From the NCBI GenBank assembly GCA_003525045.1, contig DQGF01000226.1:1-7780 (forward strand): DNA of 7,780 nt, written 5' to 3'. Within the stretch, counting starts at the first letter, position 1; every line of letters begins with the position of its first letter. Positions 1 through 5,431 of this stretch are shown here, one piece after another. The translations under genes were made by a program, and so were the position numbers. The notes beneath the pieces are model-generated. The model was given only the letters and a program-made list of their open reading frames with translations. It did not search any database and had not been told where the DNA came from. This DNA comes from Pseudomonas sp. Its GTDB lineage: Bacteria > Pseudomonadota > Gammaproteobacteria > Pseudomonadales > Pseudomonadaceae.

Positions 1-79
1 CGCGAATGCGGTGTGTCAGTCAACATTTTGGTCGGCTGACACACCGCATTCGCGAGCAGGCTCGCTCCCACAGGGGATT
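1..79. repeat. REP/REPIN palindrome, cut by the left window edge
   Basis: Positions 1-19 and 36-54 are perfect 19-bp inverted repeats around a 16-nt loop. The right arm runs into a REP core at 49-71 (TTCGCGAGCAGGCTCGCTCC followed by CAC), which contains its own dyad GCGAGC-AG-GCTCGC at 52-65. The left arm begins with CGCGAAT, the mirror image of the core, so the other REP lies just outside the window. This is the common Pseudomonas REPIN form in which the TTCGCG ends face the central loop. Such elements are non-coding and are moved in trans by RAYT transposases. It lies 3' of ohrR, where it could end or protect that transcript. The trailing CAGGGGATTT matches the sequence following the core of the element at the right window end. 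Confidence 0.88.
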
Positions 80-95
80 TGTAGTGGTTTGGGGA

Positions 96-557
96 TCAGA
101 GGCTTTCTTGCAGATTGCTACGCAGCTCTTGCAGCTCCGCCTGCAGTTTCTTCAGTCGCTCCAGGGGCATCCCACTCGCGCCGAGGATGCACTGAGGAAT
201 GCCACGCGCCTTGTCCCGCAAGGCACGGCCTTGATTAGTGAGTTCGACAATCACCACCCGTTCATCCTCACGACTGCGGGTGCGGCTGAGCAATCCCTCG
301 GCCTCCAGGCGTTTGAGCAACGGTGTCAGCGAGCCAGGATCTGTCAGCAGTCGCGTGCTGATTTCGCCTACAGTCAAACCATCGCGTTCCCACAACACCA
401 TCATCGCGAGGTATTGCGGATAGGTCAGGCCCAGCGCCTGCAACAACGGCTTGTAGACCTTGGTCATCAGCAACGAGGTGGAATGCAGGGCGAAGCAGGC
501 CTGATTATCCAGTAGCAGGTCGTCGCAGTTATCCGGGGTATTGCGCTCGGTGGTCAT
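96..557 (-). CDS. ohrR: Organic hydroperoxide-responsive MarR-family repressor OhrR
   Basis: A 153-residue MarR-family winged-helix protein of usual OhrR length. OhrR represses the organic hydroperoxide resistance gene ohr and releases DNA when a reactive cysteine is oxidised. The N-terminal block (about residues 15-66) has the typical [15 protein letters not shown] and [15 protein letters not shown] signatures. The peroxidatic cysteine is Cys21. Tyr35 and Tyr46 lie 14 and 25 residues after it, the same offsets as Cys15, Tyr29 and Tyr40 in Bacillus subtilis OhrR. Cys123 sits where 2-Cys OhrR proteins such as that of Xanthomonas carry the resolving cysteine, so a disulfide switch is likely. 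The recognition helix and wing fall around residues 62-105 ([16 protein letters not shown], then REDERVV). AAGG lies 7 nt before the ATG. The ohr gene is not in this window. The upstream gap (558-642) separates it from the co-directional LysR gene. Confidence 0.93.
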   Translation of the reverse strand: MTTERNTPDNCDDLLLDNQACFALHSTSLLMTKVYKPLLQALGLTYPQYLAMMVLWERDGLTVGEISTRLLTDPGSLTPLLKRLEAEGLLSRTRSREDERVVIVELTNQGRALRDKARGIPQCILGASGMPLERLKKLQAELQELRSNLQESL

Positions 558-642
558 TTCGAAGCCTTGATCAGTGATCGGGATAAATCTAGCGGGCGAA
601 TCTTTAATGCGCCAGATAATTCTCGCGCAAGGTTTCTATGAC

Positions 643-1599
643 TCAGTGCCGGCCAAGGTTGTTTTGCAGCGCCAGATCCCACGGCGGCACCGGACTGAAG
701 CGGGTCTTCAGGTATTCCAGTAACAAGCGACTGCGTGAATTGGGTTGCTGCGCCAGGCGCAAGGCATAAATGCCCGTGGTTTCCGGTCGTGGCAGGCCGG
801 TTTCGCAGAACAACGGCAGCAGTTCGCCACGCAACAGGTATTCGCTGGTCAGCCAGGTTGGCAAGTGCGCGACACCCAGCCCGGCCAATGCGCCGCAGAG
901 CAGCGTCTCAGCGTTATTGGCGCTCATGCGGATGCGTCCAGGGCGATGCAGATGCATCTGCCCGTCGCGTTCGAAGCGCCAGGCGAAAGGCGGGGCCAGG
1001 CCATCCCAGTCGAGGCCGTCATGTTCAACCAGCTGTGCCGGATCGGTGGGTACGCCACGTCGCTGCAAGTATTCAGGACTGGCGCAGGCGATCCGCACCA
1101 TGCTCGCCAGCGGCGTGGCCACCAGTCGGGTATCGGCCATTTGCCCGGCGCGTAGCACCAGATCGACTTTGCCCAGATTCAAGCCCTGCATGTCGACGAA
1201 GCTCTCTATAAGATGCAGTTGCACGTCGAGGCCGGGGAAAAGCAGCAGAAAATCGGCGATCACCGGCGCCAGGTGCAGCCGACCGAACGCTGCCGGCGCA
1301 TCAATCCGGATCAGGCCTTCCGGCGCACTGCTGAGGGACACTGCTTCTGCGCGGGCCAGCTGCAGTTCCGCGACAATCCGCCGCGCGCGCTCGGCAAAGG
1401 CCAATCCTGCCGGAGTCGCACGCACCGCATGGGTGCTGCGTATGAACAACTGGCTGCCGACTGCATTTTCCAGGCTGTCGATGCGCCGCGCCACTGCCGA
1501 AGGGGTGAGTGGATGACGGCGCGACGCGGCGGAAAAACTGCCGGTTTCCAACACGTCGAGGAACAGGGCCAGTTGCTCGGTCAATTGATTGGGGTTCAT
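643..1599 (-). CDS. LysR-type regulator, CrgA-like subgroup
   Basis: A 318-residue LysR-type transcriptional regulator. The N-terminal helix-turn-helix occupies about residues 5-65 (LALFLDVLETGSFSAASRR, then TPSAVARRIDSLE and LFIRSTHAVRATPAG). The effector-binding domain begins near residue 95 with GLIRIDAPAAFGRLHLAP, a pattern typical of the CrgA-like branch. The frame stays open to 1776, but I place the start at the ATG at 1599 because MNPNQLTEQLALFLDVLE is the normal LysR beginning and the longer frame would run into the divergent permease gene. The Shine-Dalgarno is weak (GAAAG). It is divergent from the TauE-family gene at 1709, the classic arrangement of a LysR protein and its target, and the gap holds dyads with T-N11-A geometry. 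I infer that it controls that permease and itself. The effector cannot be told from sequence. Confidence 0.9.
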   Translation of the reverse strand: MNPNQLTEQLALFLDVLETGSFSAASRRHPLTPSAVARRIDSLENAVGSQLFIRSTHAVRATPAGLAFAERARRIVAELQLARAEAVSLSSAPEGLIRIDAPAAFGRLHLAPVIADFLLLFPGLDVQLHLIESFVDMQGLNLGKVDLVLRAGQMADTRLVATPLASMVRIACASPEYLQRRGVPTDPAQLVEHDGLDWDGLAPPFAWRFERDGQMHLHRPGRIRMSANNAETLLCGALAGLGVAHLPTWLTSEYLLRGELLPLFCETGLPRPETTGIYALRLAQQPNSRSRLLLEYLKTRFSPVPPWDLALQNNLGRH

Positions 1600-1614
1600 G
1601 CTTTCGTCTGCGCT

Positions 1615-1652
1615 TGTGCGAATTTGGCACAGCCATTGTGCGTTGCTGTGCG
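1615..1652. promoter_or_regulatory. Candidate LysR operator: phased TGTGCG half-sites
   Basis: The 109-bp gap between the divergent LysR and permease genes holds TGTGCG at 1615, 1637 and 1647, spaced 22 and 10 bp apart, close to two and one helical turns. The first half-site forms a dyad with GCACA at 1627-1631 (TGTGC-N7-GCACA). Within it, TGC-N7-GCA gives the T-N11-A geometry of LysR boxes (T1617, A1629). GCACAGC at 1627-1633 also pairs perfectly with GCTGTGC at 1645-1651. A possible -10 for the permease is TAGGAT at 1676-1681, with no good -35, as expected for an activated promoter. Binding by the adjacent LysR protein is inference. Confidence 0.45.
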
Positions 1653-1708
1653 TATCCCTGCCAGAGTCGACTGCGTAGGATGAAGGTCTGGCGTAATGGA
1701 GTTGGCAA

Positions 1709-2458
1709 GTGATTGAGTTTTTGACGTATCTGGTATTTGGCGCTGCCTTGGGAACCCTCGGCGGACTGTTCGGCATCGGCGGCGGTTTGATCGCGATTCC
1801 GCTGCTCGGCGTACTGTTCGGTCTGGATCAGCAGATCGCCCAGGGCACGGCGCTGGTGATGGTGGTGCCGAATGTAATGCTGGCGCTGTGGCGTTATCAC
1901 CAGCGCAACCGTATTGAGATGCGCCATGCACTGCCGCTGGCATCGATGGGCTTCTGTTTTGCCTGGATCGGTTCGATCTGGGCGGTAGGCGTCGATGCGC
2001 AAACCATGCGTATCGCTTTTGTCGCGTTCCTGGTTGCGCTGTCGGCCTACAATCTCGTCCGAATGTTCACTACCCACTCGCCGCCTTCCGCGCAGATGAA
2101 CTATTCGCCACGGTGGCTGGGTGTCCTCGGTGCCGCGTCGGGCAGCATGGGCGGCTTGTTTGGTGTGGGTGCGGCAGTGGTGGCGACGCCGGTGCTGACC
2201 AGTATTTTCGGCACCAGCCAGGTGGTTGCGCAGGGCTTGTCACTGGCGCTGGCATTACCGAGTACGAGTGTCACGTTGGTGACTTACGCGGTTCACCATG
2301 AGGTGGACTGGACGATCGGCGTGCCGTTGGCAATCGGCGGCCTGATGAGCATCAGTTGGGGAGTGAAGGTTGCCCACGCCTTGCCGGAGCGGCTGTTACG
2401 CGGGCTGTTCTGTGGTTTTCTGGTGCTGTGCGCGGTGATGCTCGCCTTTAAAGTTTGA
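1709..2458 (+). CDS. TauE/SafE-family (DUF81) membrane permease
   Basis: A 249-residue polytopic inner-membrane protein of the TauE/SafE (former DUF81) family, whose studied members export sulfite, sulfoacetate or related organosulfur anions. The family's internal duplication is plain: GTLGGLFGIGGG at residues 15-26 and GSMGGLFGVGAA at 145-156, each starting a half with several hydrophobic segments (roughly 5-35, 45-62, 75-95, 100-120, then 135-165, 172-195, 202-220 and 228-248). The start is GTG at 1709, with GGAG at 1698-1701 and 7 nt spacing. No downstream partner enzyme suggests a substrate, so the transported compound is unknown. It is divergent from a CrgA-like LysR gene and overlaps the next, convergent LysR gene by 11 bp at the 3' end, so neither has room for a private terminator. 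Confidence 0.9.
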   Translation: MIEFLTYLVFGAALGTLGGLFGIGGGLIAIPLLGVLFGLDQQIAQGTALVMVVPNVMLALWRYHQRNRIEMRHALPLASMGFCFAWIGSIWAVGVDAQTMRIAFVAFLVALSAYNLVRMFTTHSPPSAQMNYSPRWLGVLGAASGSMGGLFGVGAAVVATPVLTSIFGTSQVVAQGLSLALALPSTSVTLVTYAVHHEVDWTIGVPLAIGGLMSISWGVKVAHALPERLLRGLFCGFLVLCAVMLAFKV

Positions 2459-3302
2459 AGCCTTCGACGATATGTTCCGCCAGGCACTCGGTGATCGGCG
2501 ACGGGTTGTGCAGGTTGCGCACCAGCATAATGCTCGCCTCTGGCAGAACCGGAAGGTCCTCGGCCTCCCCGAGAATGCGCATGTCTGGCGTGATCAGGCT
2601 TTCCAGTTGCGCGGTGATGGCCAGGCCGGCGCTGACCACTGCCATGATCGCCGACAGGCTGGAGCTGTTGTAGGCGACGCGGTAATCGCGGCCCATGGCG
2701 TCCAGCGCATTGCAGGCCCACAGCCTGCAGAAACAGTCACTGTTGAACATCGCCAGCGGCAATGGCGTCTGCTCGTGAACGCTGTAGCACTGCGCTTCGG
2801 CCCAGACAAACCGTTCCTTGCGCAGTAACTGGCCGATCTCGTTGCCCGGTTCTCGAGTGACGATGGACAAGTCCAGGTCCTGGCGCAGCAGCAATTGTTT
2901 TGATGATTCGCAGTGCACCTCGATCTGGATCAGCGGATAGGACTGGGCGAAACGGCGCAGAATCCCCGGCAGGAAACGCATGACGTAATCGTCCGGCGTA
3001 CCGATGCGCACCATGCCGACCATGTGTGGCTCGCGCAAGGTATTGAACACCTCGCTGTGCAGCTTGAGGATGCGCCGGGCATAACCCAACAGCACCTGGC
3101 CTTCCGCCGTCAGCCGCACCTGCCGTCCATCGCGCTGGAATAATTGGCGCTGCAACACGTCCTCTTCCAGCCGCTTCATCTGCATGCTCACGGCGGACTG
3201 GGTGCGGTTGACCTGCTCACCGGCGCGGGTAAAACCGCCCTGGTCGGCGATGGCGACAAAGGTGCGCAGCACTTCGGTGTCGATACTCGGGTAGGCAGAC
3301 AT
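2448..3302 (-). CDS. LysR-type regulator, LrhA/PecT/HexA-like
   Basis: A 284-residue LysR-type regulator. The helix-turn-helix (residues 8-66) reads DTEVLRTFVAIADQGGF, then RTQSAVSMQMKRLEE and LFQRDGRQVRLTAEG. It is followed by LLGYARRIL, a combination I associate with the LrhA/PecT/HexA branch. That branch regulates motility, exoenzymes and surface behaviour in enterobacteria; the role here is not shown. The effector domain (about 95-284) carries five cysteines: 131, 172, 190, 192 and 197. The ATG at 3302 has GGAG 8 nt upstream and an in-frame TGA just before it, which fixes the start. It is divergent from two DUF1127 genes. The Shine-Dalgarno lies inside the palindrome ATCTC-C-GAGAT (3309-3319), so binding there could allow self-repression. 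The 3' end overlaps the permease gene by 11 bp. Confidence 0.9.
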   Translation of the reverse strand: MSAYPSIDTEVLRTFVAIADQGGFTRAGEQVNRTQSAVSMQMKRLEEDVLQRQLFQRDGRQVRLTAEGQVLLGYARRILKLHSEVFNTLREPHMVGMVRIGTPDDYVMRFLPGILRRFAQSYPLIQIEVHCESSKQLLLRQDLDLSIVTREPGNEIGQLLRKERFVWAEAQCYSVHEQTPLPLAMFNSDCFCRLWACNALDAMGRDYRVAYNSSSLSAIMAVVSAGLAITAQLESLITPDMRILGEAEDLPVLPEASIMLVRNLHNPSPITECLAEHIVEGFKL

Positions 3303-3304
3303 CC

Positions 3305-3350
3305 ATCAATCTCCGAGATGTGTTGCATCAGAAACATTCGTTGGATTGAT
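3305..3350. promoter_or_regulatory. Candidate divergent operator/promoter, LysR to DUF1127 genes
   Basis: The 92-bp gap contains three dyads: ATCAATC (3305-3311) with GATTGAT (3344-3350); the palindrome ATCTC-C-GAGAT (3309-3319); and GATG-N5-CATC (3317-3329). They cluster next to the LysR start and upstream of the DUF1127 gene, as expected for an autoregulated divergent LysR promoter. I see no convincing sigma-70 -35/-10 pair on either strand. TTGCAT at 3323 is the best -35-like hexamer on the plus strand but lacks a good -10. No protein binding is shown. Confidence 0.35.
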
Positions 3351-3394
3351 CTTAGCCCCGGCGCGACACTTGAGCCATCCAAACGGAGGGCAAC

Positions 3395-3619
3395 ATGATG
3401 AAAGGTCAAAAAGGTTTTATCACCGTTGAACATCACTCCATCCACCTGGTGACCGATCTGCTGCACAAGATCAATCGCTGGTACGAACTGCACCGCGAAC
3501 GTGAAATGTTGGCGGGCATGAGTGATGAAGCGTTGAAGGATATCGGTCTGACTCGTGTGGATGTCGCGCAGGAAGCCGAACGGCACTTCTGGCAAGACCC
3601 CCTGAGCAATGGAAAATAA
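3395..3619 (+). CDS. DUF1127 (YjiS-like) small protein, first of a pair
   Basis: A 74-residue small basic protein. The C-terminal DUF1127 domain covers about residues 27-70: a first helix with NRWYELHREREMLAGMSDEALKDIG, then LTRVDVAQEAERHFWQDPL. The arginine-rich amphipathic helix and the DIGLTR turn are the family hallmark. DUF1127 proteins are small and often stress- or nutrient-induced. CcaF1 of Rhodobacter sphaeroides binds RNA and affects RNA turnover, but the function in Pseudomonas is not settled. GGAGG at 3385-3389 lies 5 nt before the ATG at 3395 and 8 nt before the in-frame ATG at 3398, so either could be the true start. It is divergent from the LrhA-like LysR gene, its likely regulator (inference). 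A paralogue follows 161 bp downstream on the same strand. The N-terminal 25 residues are not shared with that paralogue. Confidence 0.88.
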   Translation: MMKGQKGFITVEHHSIHLVTDLLHKINRWYELHREREMLAGMSDEALKDIGLTRVDVAQEAERHFWQDPLSNGK

Positions 3620-3647
3620 GCTCAACGCTCTGCGGGAAATGCCTGGT

Positions 3648-3692
3648 CACAACCCCATGATGGAGGCGCAATTGTCTGAAATGGGGTTTGTG
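3648..3692 (+). other. Stem-loop in the spacer between the DUF1127 genes
   Basis: CACAACCCCAT (3648-3658) can pair with ATGGGGTT-T-GTG (3681-3692), giving an 11-bp stem with one bulged base (3689) around a 22-nt loop. A smaller hairpin, GACCG (3695-3699) with CGGTC (3708-3712), follows. No T-run follows either stem, so this is not a standard intrinsic terminator. It could protect an mRNA end, mark a processing site, or be chance. The rest of the 161-bp spacer (3620-3780) shows no clear promoter. Confidence 0.4.
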
Positions 3693-3780
3693 CCGACCGG
3701 AAACAGACGGTCATAGACATTCGCTGGAGCCTGCCCGACACCTGACCAAGACTGCCGCCTCGACGCTGAGGAGCACAATC

Positions 3781-4020
3781 ATGGAACGATTATTTATTGC
3801 AAGGCGCAGCACGTTACAGGCATTGAGCCATGGATTGGGCAGGTTCGGCCTGCCGCTCTCCAGGGCAACGGCGCAACTGATGCGCTGGCGACAACTGAGC
3901 AGGGATCGCGCCGAACTGGCGCGCTTGAGTGATGACTGTCTGCGGGATATCGGCTTGAGTCGGGCTGACGTCATGTTTGAATCGTCCCGGCGGTTTTGGG
4001 ACGATCCGCTCAAGCGATGA
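3781..4020 (+). CDS. DUF1127 (YjiS-like) small protein, second of a pair
   Basis: A 79-residue DUF1127 protein, paralogous to the one ending at 3619. The domain occupies about residues 34-77: RWRQLSRDRAELARLSDDCL, then RDIGLSRADV and SSRRFWDDPL. It aligns with the first copy through L-x-x-(L/M)-S-D-(D/E)-x-L-(R/K)-D-I-G-L-(S/T)-R-x-D-V and F-W-x-D-P-L. The frame is open upstream to 3688, but GAGGAG at 3768-3773 with 7 nt spacing points to the ATG at 3781. The N-terminal 30 residues are mildly hydrophobic and basic (RRSTLQALSHGLGRFGLPL) and unlike the partner's. Co-transcription with the first copy is possible because no terminator is visible between them. The function is unknown; a small RNA-binding or regulatory role is inferred only from the family. 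Confidence 0.87.
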   Translation: MERLFIARRSTLQALSHGLGRFGLPLSRATAQLMRWRQLSRDRAELARLSDDCLRDIGLSRADVMFESSRRFWDDPLKR

Positions 4021-4054
4021 AGCGGCGGCGCTGGCGTTTTATGCGCAGGTCGCT

Positions 4055-4090
4055 AAGGTGGGGAGAGACCTTGCCATGAGCCGTTGAATG
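4055..4090 (+). promoter_or_regulatory. Occluded ribosome-binding site and three-codon minicistron before ycaQ
   Basis: AAGGT (4055-4059) and ACCTT (4068-4072) can pair around an 8-nt loop, GGGGAGAG, which holds the only good Shine-Dalgarno sequence. That sequence is well spaced for an ATG at 4076, which reads ATG-AGC-CGT-TGA. The stop is directly followed, in the same frame, by the ATG at 4088 of ycaQ. The ycaQ start is therefore about 20 nt from the Shine-Dalgarno and may depend on re-initiation after the minicistron. The sequence is direct; the regulatory reading is inference. Confidence 0.4.
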
Positions 4091-5317
4091 TCCACTTCCT
4101 CGAGCTTTTCCTTGAAACAGGCCAGACGCCTGGCACTGACCGCCCAAGGTTTTACCGGGCGTCAGCCGCCAGCGCTGGTCAAATCGGCCCGGATCAATCG
4201 ATTGATCGAGCGTCTGGGTACTGTGCAGATCGACTCGGTCAATGCGTTGGTGCGTTCGCACTACCTTCCACTGTTCTCCCGCCTCGGCCATTACTCACAT
4301 GATTTGCTCGACCAGGCTGCCTGGGGCCAGGGCCGGCGACGCACGCTGTTCGAATATTGGGGGCATGAAGCCTCGCTGCTGCCCCTGTCGATGTACCCGC
4401 TGATGCGCTGGCGCATGCAGCGCGCGAGTCGTGGCGAGGACATCTATCAGCAACTGGCGCGTTTCGGCCGTGAGCAACAGGACACGATCCGCCGGGTGCT
4501 GGCCTCGGTTCAGGCGCTTGGCGCGCTGGGCGCCGGCAGCCTCTCGACCCGGCAGGAGCGGGCAGGGCCCTGGTGGGACTGGAGCGCGGAAAAACATGCA
4601 CTGGAATGGTTGTTCGCCGCCGGTGAAGTGACCGTGGCCGGGCGGCGCGGGTTCGAGCGGCTTTATGATTTGCCAGAGCGGGTGATTCCATCGGCGATTC
4701 TCCAGCAGCCTCTGCTCTCGGAAGCCGAGGCGCAACGCGGGCTGTTGCTGCATGCCGCAACAGCATTAGGTGTCGGTACGGAAAAGGACCTGCGCGACTA
4801 TTTTCGCCTGGGCCCGGCAGACAGCCGACCGCGTCTGGCGGAGTTGGTCGAGGCGGGTGACTTGCTGGCCTGCGAGGTCCAGGGCTGGCGGCAACCGGCG
4901 TTCTGCCTGCCCGAGTCGAAAGTGCCACGCAAGGTCGAGACCAGCGCGCTGCTGTCACCCTTTGATTCGCTGATCTGGGAGCGCGGCCGCACCGAGCGGC
5001 TGTTCGATTTTCGCTACCGGCTGGAGATTTACACGCCCCAGGACAAGCGGGTCTTTGGCTATTACGTGTTGCCGTTCTTGCACAACGAACGGATTGCCGC
5101 ACGGGTGGACCTGCGCGCCGAACGGGCGTTGGGCAGGCTGGCGGTGCACGCCGTGCATGAGGAAGAGCCGGGACTGGATGAGGAGGGGATGCTGGCGCTG
5201 GCGCTCAGTCTGCGGCGGATGGCGCAATGGTTGGGGCTGGAGCGGGTTCAGTTGAATTGTCCGCGGGCGAGTGCGGGGCGGTTGCGGGTGGCATTGGCGC
5301 AGTTCAGTGGTGACTGA
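4088..5317 (+). CDS. ycaQ: YcaQ/AlkX-type DNA interstrand-crosslink glycosylase
   Basis: A 409-residue protein of the former DUF1006 winged-helix family, which includes E. coli YcaQ (AlkX) and Streptomyces AlkZ. These monofunctional DNA glycosylases excise N7-alkylated purines and unhook interstrand crosslinks. The catalytic Gln-hydrophobic-Asp motif of the YcaQ branch is visible as Q47-I48-D49 in GTVQIDSVNALVRSHYLPLFSR (residues 44-65; key residues Q47, D49, H58). The family then shows FEYWGHEASLLP (88-99), winged-helix modules around 120-280, and the C-terminal block LLSPFDSLIWERGRTERLF (288-306) with FGYYVLPFL and ARVDLRAER (323-346). Length and both ends match the family. The start at 4088 is the first ATG that opens the frame; an in-frame TGA sits directly before it. 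It follows the DUF1127 pair by 67 bp with no clear terminator. A REPIN begins 7 bp after its stop. Confidence 0.9.
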   Translation: MSTSSSFSLKQARRLALTAQGFTGRQPPALVKSARINRLIERLGTVQIDSVNALVRSHYLPLFSRLGHYSHDLLDQAAWGQGRRRTLFEYWGHEASLLPLSMYPLMRWRMQRASRGEDIYQQLARFGREQQDTIRRVLASVQALGALGAGSLSTRQERAGPWWDWSAEKHALEWLFAAGEVTVAGRRGFERLYDLPERVIPSAILQQPLLSEAEAQRGLLLHAATALGVGTEKDLRDYFRLGPADSRPRLAELVEAGDLLACEVQGWRQPAFCLPESKVPRKVETSALLSPFDSLIWERGRTERLFDFRYRLEIYTPQDKRVFGYYVLPFLHNERIAARVDLRAERALGRLAVHAVHEEEPGLDEEGMLALALSLRRMAQWLGLERVQLNCPRASAGRLRVALAQFSGD

Positions 5318-5323
5318 GCTGGC

Positions 5324-5420
5324 GCCTTCGCGGGCAAGCCTCGCTCCTACGGGTGTTGTGTCGTCCACATTGCCGGTGGATGACACCAAACTTGTAGGAG
5401 CGAGGCTTGCCCGCGAAGGC
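5324..5420. repeat. Complete REPIN between convergent genes
   Basis: Two perfect 27-bp inverted arms (5324-5350 and 5394-5420) flank a 43-nt loop. The arm core is CTTCGCGGGCAAGCCTCGCT followed by CCTAC, a common Pseudomonas REP. The CTCCTAC ends face the loop, opposite to the element at the left window edge. The loop folds again: GTCGTCCAC (5360-5368) pairs with GTGGATGAC (5376-5384) with one G·U on the plus-strand RNA. It lies 7 bp after the ycaQ stop and 11 bp from the DAHP synthase stop, so it probably serves as the shared 3' end structure for both. Mobility is through a RAYT transposase elsewhere in the genome. Confidence 0.93.
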
Positions 5421-5431
5421 CTCACCGCAAT

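Noticed and set aside
558..642. An OhrR box or sigma-70 promoter before ohrR.
   Set aside because: There are only weak hexamers (TTGCGC with TTAAAG, 17-nt spacing) and an imperfect AATCT repeat; no clear inverted repeat of the known OhrR type.
1600..1776. N-terminal extension of the CrgA-like LysR protein to 377 residues.
   Set aside because: It would overlap the divergent permease start, adds sequence unlike any LysR N-terminus, and the ATG at 1599 gives the standard beginning.
4239..5102. A 287-codon minus-strand frame opposite ycaQ.
   Set aside because: It is low-complexity Arg/Pro/Ala-rich, typical of antisense GC-rich shadows, and ycaQ is certain on the other strand.
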